From the NCBI GenBank assembly GCA_017550645.1, contig JAFZOI010000001.1:1-51232 (forward strand): a stretch of 51,232 bases of DNA, read 5' to 3'. The position numbers and the translations under genes were made by a program. Shown in pieces: positions 22,810 to 30,517 of the stretch (the first letter of the stretch is position 1; each line of letters starts with the position of its first letter). The notes beneath the pieces were generated by a model. The model searched no databases. It had not been told where the DNA came from and saw nothing but the letters and a program-made list of their open reading frames with translations. This stretch comes from Oscillospiraceae bacterium. GTDB lineage: Bacteria; Bacillota; Clostridia; Oscillospirales; Oscillospiraceae.

Positions 22810-23229
22810 TTACGCGTCTTCGAGAAGCTCGCGGAGGTGCTGCTGCGCGTAGGCGATGAGGCCCGGGCAGACCTCAGCGATCCTGCCCGCCTCGCGGGCG
22901 GCGTTCTTCGCCTCGGGGGTGTACTCGTCGAGCCCGAGGAGCTCCTGGCAGCGGACGCAGCCGAACTTCGCGCGGAAATCGGAAATGTACTTTTCAAACG
23001 TCTGGCTGACAAGATTGCGCGCGACCTCGTCGGTCGGGTCGTCGGAGCCGAGCTTGAGGCCGATGGCCATCAGCGCGCCGGACACGCAGCCGCACACCTC
23101 GCCGTGCTGCAGGCCGCCGCCGAAGCCGGAGGCTATCTTGAGTATCGTCTCCTCGTCGAGGTCGAGCAGGTCGGCCACGCTCGAAAACGTCTTCTGGCAG
23201 CAGTTGAAATCATTGAGTATCTTTTCCAT
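22810..23229 (-). CDS. C_GCAxxG_C_C family redox protein
   Basis: A 139-residue cytosolic protein of the C_GCAxxG_C_C family (PF09719). The defining motif is GEVCGCVSGALMAIGL; further cysteines are in FNCCQKTF, FGCVRCQELLG and EVCPGL. The family is proposed to be redox-active or metal-binding and occurs mainly in anaerobes; the exact role is not established. The start has GGAGGATG upstream at 23229. It has its own promoter (23264-23292), whose -10 box lies inside a 26-bp sequence repeated at the end of the anti-sigma gene, and its own terminator. Confidence 0.88.
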   Translation of the reverse strand: MEKILNDFNCCQKTFSSVADLLDLDEETILKIASGFGGGLQHGEVCGCVSGALMAIGLKLGSDDPTDEVARNLVSQTFEKYISDFRAKFGCVRCQELLGLDEYTPEAKNAAREAGRIAEVCPGLIAYAQQHLRELLEDA

Positions 23230-23253
23230 GTGTCATCCTCCGTATCGGTCGTA

Positions 23254-23279
23254 GTATACGACTATTATACACGTTTCCG
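23254..23279. repeat. 26-bp direct repeat, left copy
   Basis: Exact copy of 23488-23513. This left copy carries the -10 box of the C_GCAxxG gene; the right copy encodes the last residues of the anti-sigma factor. Between them lies repeat DNA including the 23305-23410 element. It could be an unusually long target duplication or the trace of a local duplication. Confidence 0.85.
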
Positions 23280-23292
23280 AGCAAGAGAGCAA
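23264..23292 (-). promoter_or_regulatory. Sigma-70 promoter for the C_GCAxxG gene
   Basis: Minus strand TTGCTC (23292-23287), 17-bp spacer, TATAAT (23269-23264). Confidence 0.65.
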
Positions 23293-23304
23293 TCGCCCCT
23301 CATC

Positions 23305-23410
23305 TCGTCGCCGCAAGCTCCGTATCGCTCGCGGCTTCTTGAGGAGCCGCTTACTCGCTCCGTTGCTCCTCCTCTCCAAATCGGACCCGCTTCGTTGGGC
23401 TCCGATTTGG
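23305..23410 (-). repeat. Dispersed ~105-bp repeat (copy 3 of 3)
   Basis: The same element as 857-961, with the palindromic end aatcggacccg / gggctccgatt. A short gene-end arm (cttccccccgagggggaa) follows at 23447-23464. Confidence 0.8.
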
Positions 23411-23478
23411 GAAGAAAGAGGCAGGCTGTTGGATCATTTGCCGCCTTCCCCCCGAGGGGGAAAGGCTTCAAAAAAGTA

Positions 23479-24219
23479 TTAATCGTTGTATACGACTATT
23501 ATACACGTTTCCGCGCCGTCCTGCAAATAAATGACGTTATCGGCCTTTTCCTCGAGGGCCTTGCCCTCCTCCGCGGGACGCTCGTACCACACGCCGCCGC
23601 TGACGGCGTTGGCGACGGACCCCTTCGGGTCGAAGCCGGCCTCGGAGGAGACGACGTATATCGCCTCGACGTCGGGATGCTCGAGCGCGAGATCCATGAG
23701 CTCCGCCGTCCTGGCGTCGGTATCTCCCGTCATGGAGCCGGGCCCGGCCAGAGGCACGTCGGGATCGTCCACAGGCTCGTAATCGTCGGGAACGCCGGAC
23801 GCCTCCGGAGCGCGGGGGACGCCGTCTCCGTCCAGATTTACGTCGGAATCTCCGATTGTATGGGGCGCTTCGTCGGGCACGTTGCTGCCCGGCGCGTTGC
23901 TCCCCGTTTTAAAGAGGCCCGAGAGAGCGAACCTGCCGGCGAAGATGATGACTATCGCCGCCGCGGCGATGGCCGTGAAGCGCCCGAAGGCGAAGCGGCG
24001 TTTCTTTTTCTCGTTTTTGACGCGGAACATGACGCCGGAGGCGAGACTCTCGGGAGGCTCGACCTCGTCGGCGAGCTCCGCGCCCACGGCGGAGTATGCT
24101 TCAAGGAGGGCGGCGCACTCAGGGCATTCGGCGATATGCTCCGCCAGCTCGGCGCGCTCGGCGTCGGTCGCCTCGCCGTCTATGACGGCAGAGACGAGCA
24201 TTCTGTAATGCTCATGCAT
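23479..24219 (-). CDS. Anti-sigma factor with zinc-binding ZAS domain
   Basis: A 246-residue single-pass membrane protein. Residues 1-60 form a ZAS-type anti-sigma domain with the zinc motif His28-x3-Cys32-x2-Cys35 (HIAECPEC), which normally holds the ECF sigma factor at the membrane. A transmembrane helix follows at about 83-102, then a Gly/Ser/Pro/Asp-rich extracellular linker and a small C-terminal domain of unknown type (about 180-246) that could sense a signal. Start ATG 24219 follows AAGGAGGGG and overlaps the sigma gene by 8 bases. Its last codons are the right copy of the 26-bp repeat, so the natural C-terminus may have been altered by the nearby repeat insertion. Confidence 0.88.
   Translation of the reverse strand: MHEHYRMLVSAVIDGEATDAERAELAEHIAECPECAALLEAYSAVGAELADEVEPPESLASGVMFRVKNEKKKRRFAFGRFTAIAAAAIVIIFAGRFALSGLFKTGSNAPGSNVPDEAPHTIGDSDVNLDGDGVPRAPEASGVPDDYEPVDDPDVPLAGPGSMTGDTDARTAELMDLALEHPDVEAIYVVSSEAGFDPKGSVANAVSGGVWYERPAEEGKALEEKADNVIYLQDGAETCIIVVYND
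23488..23513. repeat. 26-bp direct repeat, right copy
   Basis: Identical to 23254-23279 and inside the 3' end of the anti-sigma gene. Confidence 0.85.
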
Positions 24220-24820
24220 GCGTTTTCCCCTCCTTTCGCTTTTTTGACGCGGCCCGGGTGCAAAAAGTTTCATCCTCCGATAGAATCTTTACGAGTTTTT
24301 CACGCGCGCGGGCGATGCGGGACTTGACCGTCCCCAGCTCGAGGTCGAGCATCCGGCCTATCTCGGCGTAGCTCAGGCCCGACACGTCGCGCATCACGAT
24401 CATCTGCCGCGCCGTGGCGGGCAGGCGGGAGAGGGCCGTGTTGATCGCGTCGCGCAGCTCCGTGCGCTCCAGTTCGTCCTCGGGCAGGAAACGGAGATCC
24501 GCTATGTCCAGCTCCTCGTTCTCGACCGTCAGCGAGACGACTCCGCGCCGCTTTTCGCGCCGCAGAAAGTCGAGACAGACGTTGCACGCGAGCCTGTACA
24601 GCCACGAGCCGAAGGCGCTCTCGCCGCGGAAGTCCTTGAGCGAGACGAACGCCTTGACGAAGGCGTCCTGCGCGCAGTCGAACGCATCGTCGTCGTCGCC
24701 CGTCATGCGCAGGGCGAGGTTATATATCTTTTTCTGATACTCGAGGACCAGCGGCTCGAACGAATCCGCGTCGCCCGCGAGCACGGCGGCGATAAGCTCC
24801 GATTCGCGTTCCTTCGTCAC
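24212..24820 (-). CDS. ECF-type RNA polymerase sigma factor (SigW/RpoE-like)
   Basis: A 202-residue ECF sigma factor. Region 2 is clear (YQKKIYNLALRMTGDDDDAFD, then FRGESAFGSWLYRLACNVCLD), and region 4 has the helix-turn-helix LSYAEIGRMLDLELGTVKSR. It overlaps the downstream anti-sigma gene, the usual arrangement in which the anti-sigma holds it inactive until a signal triggers release. The target regulon cannot be read from this window. It is cotranscribed after xth and dus (4-base gap), so it may depend on read-through from those genes. The start is ATG 24820. Confidence 0.93.
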   Translation of the reverse strand: MTKERESELIAAVLAGDADSFEPLVLEYQKKIYNLALRMTGDDDDAFDCAQDAFVKAFVSLKDFRGESAFGSWLYRLACNVCLDFLRREKRRGVVSLTVENEELDIADLRFLPEDELERTELRDAINTALSRLPATARQMIVMRDVSGLSYAEIGRMLDLELGTVKSRIARAREKLVKILSEDETFCTRAASKKRKEGKTHA

Positions 24821-24824
24821 ATCC

Positions 24825-25796
24825 TCACCTCAATTCTCTTTTTATGCCTTCCGTGATCGCCTCGAGGTCGGCGAGCGTCTCCGCCCGGGCGATCTTCTCT
24901 TTGAAGTACCCCGCGTGGGACACCCCGCGCAGATACCATGCATAGTGCTTTCGGGCCTCCAGACAGGCCGAGCGCTCGCTCTTTTGCTCCGCGGCGGCGC
25001 GAAACTGCCGCATCGCCGTATCGACCCGCTCGGAGAGCGGGGGGAGCGGAGGCTCCGGCCTTCCCTCGACGGCGGCGCAGACGCGCGCGATGAGCCACGG
25101 GTCGCCCATGAGGCCGCGGGCCGGCATGACCATGTCCGCGCCCGTATATTCGAGCAGACGGACCGCGTCCTCGCCGGAAAATACGTCGCCGTTTGCTATG
25201 ACGGGGACGGAGACGGCGCGCTTTACGTCCCTTATGGAATTCGGGTCGCTCCGGCCCGAATAGAGCTGGGCGCGCGTGCGCCCGTGGACCGTGAAGGCGG
25301 CGGCGCCCGCCTTTTCGAGAGCGGCGGCGAGCTCCGGCGCGTTGAGGCTGCCCTTGTCCCAGCCGCGGCGCATCTTGACCGTCACGGGGACGGAGACGGC
25401 GGCGGCCGCCTCGCGCACTATCGCGCAGGCGAGGTCCGGGTCGCGCATGAGGGCGCAGCCCTCGCCGTTGCGGACTATCTTGCCCGTCGGGCAGCCCATG
25501 TTGATATCTATGAACGTGCAGCCTGTCAGCTTCACGGCCTTGACGGCCGCCTCGGCCATTATCTCCGGCTCGTTGCCGAAGAGCTGCACGGCGAAGAGCT
25601 TTTCGTTCGGCGCGGGCTCGATGATGACGCGCGTCTTCGCGTCCTGAAATACCAGCGCCCGCGCGGAAGCCATCTCCGTGAAGGTCAGCGCCGCGCCCTG
25701 CCTTATGAGCTCGGCCCTGAACGCCGCGTCCGTCACGCCGGCCATGGGCGCCGCCGCGACGCGGCCGGGGAGCTCTACCGCGCCTATGCGCGTCAC
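24825..25796 (-). CDS. dus: tRNA-dihydrouridine synthase
   Basis: A 323-residue FMN-dependent Dus enzyme that reduces uridine in the tRNA D-loop. Visible motifs are APMAGVTD at the start, DINMGCPTGKIVRNGEG with the catalytic Cys, VKMRRGWD, the FMN-phosphate region VIANGDV, and HGRTRAQLYSG. A helical C-terminal tRNA-binding part follows. The start is taken as the GTG at 25796 because it overlaps the xth stop (GTGA) and gives the family's usual N-terminus; upstream continuation in frame is just the antisense-like overlap with xth. It could belong to the DusB subgroup. Confidence 0.92.
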   Translation of the reverse strand: MTRIGAVELPGRVAAAPMAGVTDAAFRAELIRQGAALTFTEMASARALVFQDAKTRVIIEPAPNEKLFAVQLFGNEPEIMAEAAVKAVKLTGCTFIDINMGCPTGKIVRNGEGCALMRDPDLACAIVREAAAAVSVPVTVKMRRGWDKGSLNAPELAAALEKAGAAAFTVHGRTRAQLYSGRSDPNSIRDVKRAVSVPVIANGDVFSGEDAVRLLEYTGADMVMPARGLMGDPWLIARVCAAVEGRPEPPLPPLSERVDTAMRQFRAAAEQKSERSACLEARKHYAWYLRGVSHAGYFKEKIARAETLADLEAITEGIKRELR

Positions 25797-26548
25797 CAGA
25801 GCAGCTCCAGCCCGACGGGGCAGTGGTCGCTGCCCTCGATCTCGGGGCAGATGAACGCCTTGGAGACGTTCCCGCGCAGCTCGTCGGAGACAAGGAAGTA
25901 GTCTATCCTCCACCCCGTGTTGTTGGCGCGGGCGTTGCCGCGGTAGCTCCACCAGGAGTAGGCTCCGGCCGTATCCGGCCAGAGCTGGCGGAAGGTGTCG
26001 GAAAAGCCGGCTGCGAGAAGCTCGGTCATCTTGCCGCGCTCCTTGTCGGTAAAGCCGGGGTTCATGTGGTTCGTCGCGGGGTTTTTGAGGTCGATCTCCT
26101 CGTGCGCGACGTTCAGATCGCCGCAGACGGCGACGGGCTTTTGCGCGCGCAGCGAGAGAAGATACTCGCGGAAGTCGTCCTCCCACTCCATGCGGTAGTC
26201 AAGGCGCAGGAGGCCGTCCTTGGAATTGGGCGTATAGACGCAGACGAGCCAGAACTCGCCGAGGTCGGCGGCGATGACGCGGCCCTCCGTGTCGTGGCGG
26301 GCTATGCCTATGCCGAGGCGCACGTCCTCCGGCTCGCGCTTGAGGAACATGGCCGTCCCGGAATAGCCCTTTTTCTCGGCGTAGTTCCATATCTGCGTAT
26401 AGCCGGGCAGGTCGAGCTCGAGCTGCCCCTCGGAGAGCTTCGTCTCCTGCAGGCAGAACGCGTCCGCCCCGAGGCCCCAGAAGACGTCCTCGAAGCCCTT
26501 TTTGACGCAGGCGCGCAGGCCGTTCACGTTCCATGATATGAGTTTCAT
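25793..26548 (-). CDS. xth: Exodeoxyribonuclease III (AP endonuclease)
   Basis: A 251-residue ExoIII-family enzyme for base-excision repair: cuts 5' of abasic sites and removes 3' blocks. The signature residues are present: SWNVNGLRA at the start, LQETKLS (metal-binding Glu), GDLNVAHEEIDL, GFTDKER, and the C-terminal GSDHCPVGLEL catalytic His. The length is typical. Start ATG 26548 is preceded by GGAAAAAGAC, a weaker ribosome site than most here. The gap to the transposase gene upstream is filled with REP-type repeats. Confidence 0.95.
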   Translation of the reverse strand: MKLISWNVNGLRACVKKGFEDVFWGLGADAFCLQETKLSEGQLELDLPGYTQIWNYAEKKGYSGTAMFLKREPEDVRLGIGIARHDTEGRVIAADLGEFWLVCVYTPNSKDGLLRLDYRMEWEDDFREYLLSLRAQKPVAVCGDLNVAHEEIDLKNPATNHMNPGFTDKERGKMTELLAAGFSDTFRQLWPDTAGAYSWWSYRGNARANNTGWRIDYFLVSDELRGNVSKAFICPEIEGSDHCPVGLELLW

Positions 26549-26579
26549 GTCTTTTTCCTCGTTTCGTCGTCGCTTGCTC

Positions 26580-26690
26580 CGCGCGGCGCTTGCGTACGCG
26601 TAGGGAGCGACGCCTTCGTCGCTCCGGGGGAAGGCGGCGTTTAATATGCGGCGGGGCGAGGGCGCCCCGCCCTACGCGCACCCCGCGAGC
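26580..26690. repeat. REP hairpins downstream of the RAYT gene
   Basis: A gggagcgacg / cgtcgctcc hairpin at about 26603-26627 is followed at 26650-26690 by a 41-base unit containing the perfect hairpin gcggggcg / cgccccgc. The 41 bases are identical to 27180-27220 on the other side of the transposase gene. Confidence 0.88.
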
Positions 26691-26712
26691 CTTTCAAGTA
26701 GAGAAACCAAAC

Positions 26713-27156
26713 CTACGCGTTGTATTCGTCCTCAGCCCATTTTGCCGGATTTTCATCGATATATCGCCATTTTTCCAGATAGTCTTCTCTGTTGCGTATG
26801 ACATGGTCATAGTAGGAATCCTGCCAGATGGAAACGCCTATCCTTTTCGTTACAAGGCTCTTAAAAGACCGAATGTCGGAGAAAAGGCTTTTCCCGTTGG
26901 TCTTATGAACGATCAAATGAACATGATTCGGCATGATCACATATTTATCTATGCCCGGTATCGTTTCGATAAAAGACTGCACGATCGTTCCCAACGGCGA
27001 CAGCTTTACTTTTACGCGACGCTCGGTGTCGTCGGAAACTATCTCGGAGAGGATCTGTTTTCTCTCCCTTGTGCAGACGGTGAGAAAATAAAAACCTTCC
27101 TTGGAGTAATCGTAATCTGCCAAACGTAGTTTTTTCCTTTCGGGGAAATGCGACAT
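26713..27156 (-). CDS. REP-associated tyrosine transposase (RAYT, Y1 family)
   Basis: A 147-residue single-strand transposase-like protein. The HUH motif is in VIMPNHVHLIV, and the catalytic tyrosine is probably in SYYDHVIRNREDYLEKWRYIDENP, a stretch typical of RAYTs. Family members bind REP hairpins and cut single-stranded DNA; they are usually domesticated, not moving as insertion sequences. Two identical 41-bp REP units flank the gene in direct orientation, the classical setting. The mixed base composition (more A/T than neighbours) hints at separate ancestry. I take ATG 27156 with AAAGGAA upstream; a TTG one codon before is possible. Confidence 0.93.
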   Translation of the reverse strand: MSHFPERKKLRLADYDYSKEGFYFLTVCTRERKQILSEIVSDDTERRVKVKLSPLGTIVQSFIETIPGIDKYVIMPNHVHLIVHKTNGKSLFSDIRSFKSLVTKRIGVSIWQDSYYDHVIRNREDYLEKWRYIDENPAKWAEDEYNA

Positions 27157-27179
27157 CAACGGTCGTTCCTTTCGGGTTC

Positions 27180-27220
27180 GGCGGGGCGAGGGCGCCCCGC
27201 CCTACGCGCACCCCGCGAGC
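27180..27220. repeat. REP unit upstream of the RAYT gene
   Basis: The same 41 bases as 26650-26690, with hairpin gcggggcg / cgccccgc. Related hairpins occur at about 983-1010 and 13650-13679; the one at 28172-28190 is a weak relative. Confidence 0.9.
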
Positions 27221-27222
27221 TT

Positions 27223-27852
27223 TTACGTCTTCCTCGCTATGCAGCGGCAGATGGGCTTGCCCTCGGCAAAGAATTTCGCCTCGTAGTCCGTCATTATCCC
27301 GACGGGGCCGTTCGCGTGGAGGTCGCGCGTGACCTCGCTCACCTCCCAGCCCTCGGCCCGGAAAGTCTCGAGCGACCATTCGAAGAGGGGAAGGTTATCC
27401 GTCTTGAAATGTATCTCGCCCCGCGGCGCGAGCGCTTCGGCGTAGAGCCGCAGGAACGAAGGCGCGGTCAGGCGGCGCTTGGCGTGGCGGCTGCCGGGCC
27501 ACGGATCGCAGAAGTTTATGTATATGCGCGCGGCCTCGCCCGGGGCGAAGACCTCGCCGAGACGCGCGGCGTCCATGTCGATGAAGCGGACGTTATTGAG
27601 CCCCTGCGCGACGGCCTTCTCCATGGCCATGACCATCGCGTCCGGCACGCGCTCGACCGCGACGAGAAGGACCGAGGGATCGGCGGCGGCCGTCCCGGCG
27701 GTGAACGTCCCCTTGCCGCAGCCGAGCTCGACGTGCACCTCGCGGAAGGGCTCGGTCAGCCAGCGCCCGCGCATGGCTTCCGGCTCCGCCGCGAGGACGG
27801 CCGAGGCGGCCTGCATACGGGGGATAAGGTTTTTCTTTTTGCGCATCCTCAT
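27223..27852 (-). CDS. trmB: tRNA (guanine-N7-)-methyltransferase
   Basis: A 209-residue SAM-dependent enzyme that makes m7G46 in tRNA. The SAM site VHVELGCGKGTFT, the motif YINFCDPWPGSRHAKRRL and the end region TDYEAKF are diagnostic of TrmB. Start ATG 27852 (MRMRKKK) fits the family's basic N-terminus; the GGAG lies rather far upstream (about 13 bases), so the second ATG at 27846 is less likely. The gene may continue transcription into the RAYT and xth operon. Confidence 0.95.
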   Translation of the reverse strand: MRMRKKKNLIPRMQAASAVLAAEPEAMRGRWLTEPFREVHVELGCGKGTFTAGTAAADPSVLLVAVERVPDAMVMAMEKAVAQGLNNVRFIDMDAARLGEVFAPGEAARIYINFCDPWPGSRHAKRRLTAPSFLRLYAEALAPRGEIHFKTDNLPLFEWSLETFRAEGWEVSEVTRDLHANGPVGIMTDYEAKFFAEGKPICRCIARKT

Positions 27853-28027
27853 CGGGCAGTTCACGCTCCAAGGGAATCTATGTCTGATTATTCTATCACA
27901 TCGCGCGCGGGATTTCCACATTTATTAAAGATATTGTGAAAGAAGCCGCACGGATGAAAAAACCGCAAAATGAATATTGAGCCGGGGGATAAAAACAAGA
28001 GAGTTTACGTAACGATGTTGACAACTT

Positions 28028-28072
28028 TGTGGATATTGTTAAAAAACCCGCGTATTTCGGGCTTTATCCACG
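28028..28072. other. Two inverted DnaA-box-like sites in A/T-rich gap
   Basis: TGTGGATAT (28028-28036, complement ATATCCACA) and TTATCCACG (28064-28072) each match the DnaA box TTATCCACA at 8 of 9 positions, in opposite orientation. A weaker site, ATTTCCACA, lies near 27913. The surrounding 27880-28140 is unusually A/T-rich for this window, and genes diverge from it. No dnaA, dnaN or rpmH is in the window. Confidence 0.35.
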
Positions 28073-28155
28073 ATTTCGACATATTTTTTTGTCAACCCGC
28101 GCGTTATGCGCCGATGAGTATCGCGCAAATTTTTAGTGAAAAGCGCGCGGAAGTA

Positions 28156-28164
28156 TGCTATAAT
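28156..28164 (+). promoter_or_regulatory. Extended -10 promoter for the HyuA-like gene
   Basis: TGCTATAAT is a perfect extended -10 element; the -35 position (gtgaaa at 28136) is weak. It lies 38 bases before the start codon. The preceding gap (27853-28155) holds the DnaA-box-like sites and nothing else recognised. Confidence 0.6.
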
Positions 28165-28201
28165 CTGCGCGTGGGGCGCGCAGCCCCGCCCGGAGGTTTG
28201 T

Positions 28202-30202
28202 ATGAAGCTCGGCATAGGGATAGATACGGGCGGCACCTATACGGACGCCGTCATATACGACTTTGAATCGGGAAAGGTGCTCGCGGGAGCCAAGTCGCTC
28301 ACGACGCGCGAGGACCTCTCCGTCGGCATAGGCGGCGCGCTGGACGAGCTGCCCGCCGATCTGCTGCGGCAGGCCAAGCTCGCCTCGCTCTCGACCACGC
28401 TCGCGACCAACGCCTGCGTCGAGGGCAAGGGCGGCAGGGCGAAGCTCCTCTTCATCGGCGTCGGGCGCGACACGCTCGACCGCGTCGGAGCCGACTACGG
28501 CATATCCGACCGCGATTCGCTCTTCTTCCTCGACGCGGCCGGCTCCTTCGACGGCAAGGAGCTCCCGGAGATAGACTGGGATAAGCTCCTTGACGACGCG
28601 GCCGACTGGATGACGGACGCGGACAGCCTCGGCGTCGTCGAGCTCTACGCCATGCGAAACGGCGCGGTCATAGAAAAGAAGGCAAAGGAGCTCTTTTCCG
28701 AGCGCTACGGCGTCTCCGTCGTCTGCGGGAGCGAGCTCTTCAACGGGCTCAACAGCGTCCGCCGCGGCGCGGGCACGCTCTTAAACGCCAAGCTCGTCCC
28801 CATAATAGCCGAGTTCATGCAGGCCATAGGCAGAGCCTTCGCCGCGCGCGGGATAGACGCGCCCATCATGATAGTCCGCTCCGACGGCAGCCTCATGAGC
28901 GAGAAGTTCGCGCGGCTGCGCCCGGTCGAGACGATACTCTGCGGCCCGGCGGCCTCCGTCCTCGGCGGAAGGGCGCTGGCAAAGCGCGAAAACGCCGTCA
29001 TCGTCGACATGGGCGGCACGACGACCGACATCTCCATAGTCAAAAACGGCATGCCCGTGCGCGCGACGGACGGGATAAGCATAGGCTCGTGGCGCACCTT
29101 CGTGCGCGGCGTGTTCATAGACACCTTCGGCCTCGGCGGCGACAGCGCCGTGCGCGTCGAGGGGGAGGGGATAAAGCTCGAAACACGCCGCGTCGCGCCC
29201 ATCTCGCTCATTGCACGAGATCACCCGGAGATACTTCCGTATCTCGAGGAGCTGGCCTACAAGACCCACACGCACACCCAGCCGATACACGAATTTTACA
29301 CGCTCGTGCGCGAACCGGAGGCGAGAGCAAAGCTCACGCCCGCGGAGGAAAAGCTCGTCGAGGCGCTCCGCGGCGGCCCGCTGCCGCTCAAGGAGTTCGC
29401 CGAGGCCGCCGGCACGAACGTCTACCACCTCGAAACGGCGCGGCTGGAAAACGAGGGGTATCTTCTGCGCTGCGGCATGACCCCGACCGACGCCATGCAC
29501 CTGCGCGGCGACTTTACGGCCTACGACCCGGAGGCCGCGCGGCTGACGGCCGTATACATGATGCGCTGCCTCGGCATAAAGGACGAGGGCAGGATATACG
29601 AATTCTGCGACATGATCTACGACGCCGTCAAGCGCAAGCTCTACGACAACCTCGTGCGCATACTCCTGCACGACAGATTCCCGAAGATCCCCGTCCCGAC
29701 CGAGCTCATAGACGCCTCGTGGGACGCCTTCAAGTGCGGGGAAAGGCCGTTTTTCGACGTCCTGTTCACGACGCGCGCGGCCCTCGTCGGCATCGGCGCG
29801 CCGACGCATATCTTCCTGCCGGACGTCGCCCGCGCGCTCGGAGCCGAGTGCGTCGTCCCGGAAAACGCGGGCGTCGCCAACGCCGTCGGCGCGATAGTCG
29901 GCTCCGTCTCCGTCACAGCGCAGGTCGAGATACATCCGAACCACCATCCCGGCGGCATCGACGGCTATACCGTCCACTCCGACGAGGGCAACTACGTCTT
30001 CAAGGAGCGCGCTCAGGCCGAGGCGAAGGCCCTCGAGCTCGCGGAAAAGCAGGCCCGCGCGGAGGCCGCGCGGCGCGGCGTGACGGGCGACCTGCGCGTC
30101 ACGGGCGAGATACTCGACACCAGAGGCAACGCCGGAAAATTCGGCACCGTCGATCTCGGCGGCATGGCCGAGGCCACCGTCACCGGCGGCACGCTGCTTT
30201 AA
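28202..30202 (+). CDS. Hydantoinase/oxoprolinase family ASKHA ATPase (HyuA-like)
   Basis: A 666-residue protein. The two phosphate-binding loops of the ASKHA fold are clear: GIDTGGTYTDAV at the start and VDMGGTTTDISIV mid-protein. A segment at about residues 380-440 reads like a small winged-helix insertion. The relatives HyuA, 5-oxoprolinase and acetone carboxylase beta subunit cleave or carboxylate substrates using ATP. They normally need a HyuB partner, which is absent here, so it is a stand-alone member. Given the URO-D genes in the window, a role as an activating ATPase is conceivable but not shown. Start ATG 28202 follows GGAGG; the extended -10 at 28156 rules out the longer frame. Confidence 0.82.
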   Translation: MKLGIGIDTGGTYTDAVIYDFESGKVLAGAKSLTTREDLSVGIGGALDELPADLLRQAKLASLSTTLATNACVEGKGGRAKLLFIGVGRDTLDRVGADYGISDRDSLFFLDAAGSFDGKELPEIDWDKLLDDAADWMTDADSLGVVELYAMRNGAVIEKKAKELFSERYGVSVVCGSELFNGLNSVRRGAGTLLNAKLVPIIAEFMQAIGRAFAARGIDAPIMIVRSDGSLMSEKFARLRPVETILCGPAASVLGGRALAKRENAVIVDMGGTTTDISIVKNGMPVRATDGISIGSWRTFVRGVFIDTFGLGGDSAVRVEGEGIKLETRRVAPISLIARDHPEILPYLEELAYKTHTHTQPIHEFYTLVREPEARAKLTPAEEKLVEALRGGPLPLKEFAEAAGTNVYHLETARLENEGYLLRCGMTPTDAMHLRGDFTAYDPEAARLTAVYMMRCLGIKDEGRIYEFCDMIYDAVKRKLYDNLVRILLHDRFPKIPVPTELIDASWDAFKCGERPFFDVLFTTRAALVGIGAPTHIFLPDVARALGAECVVPENAGVANAVGAIVGSVSVTAQVEIHPNHHPGGIDGYTVHSDEGNYVFKERAQAEAKALELAEKQARAEAARRGVTGDLRVTGEILDTRGNAGKFGTVDLGGMAEATVTGGTLL

Positions 30203-30219
30203 CGAAAGGAGAAATAAAA

Positions 30220-30459
30220 ATGGCTATGGGTACTTCCCTGCTCGCAGGGCTGCTCGGCGTCGTGTTCCTCGCGGTCGCCGCGTCGGTCTTCGTCGCGTCG
30301 ATAGTCCTGCTCATCGTCGGCAGGAGGCGCTTCCCCAAGGGGGTCAAGGTCCTGCTGATCATATTGCTCGTCATATCGGCGATAATACTCGTCATCCTTG
30401 CGCTCATCGCGATCTTCATGGGGAGGGCACACCCCGCCGCGCCGCCGATGCCGTATTGA
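30220..30459 (+). CDS. Small two-helix membrane protein
   Basis: A 79-residue protein with two strong transmembrane stretches (about 5-30 and 42-67), separated by a basic turn RRRFPKG, ending in a short Pro-rich tail. The ATG at 30220 has AAAGGAGA at ideal spacing, which supports it as a real gene. It follows the HyuA-like gene by 17 bases, so the two are cotranscribed; a strong terminator ends the unit. No family is recognised. Confidence 0.72.
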   Translation: MAMGTSLLAGLLGVVFLAVAASVFVASIVLLIVGRRRFPKGVKVLLIILLVISAIILVILALIAIFMGRAHPAAPPMPY

Positions 30460-30472
30460 GGATGATATGAAA

Positions 30473-30506
30473 AACCCGCGTATCGCTCGATACGCGGGTT
30501 TTTTTA
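30473..30506 (+). terminator. Terminator of the HyuA-like operon
   Basis: Stem aacccgcgtatcg / cgatacgcgggtt with a minimal ct loop region, then a run of seven T. Confidence 0.92.
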
Positions 30507-30517
30507 TACCGATCTCA

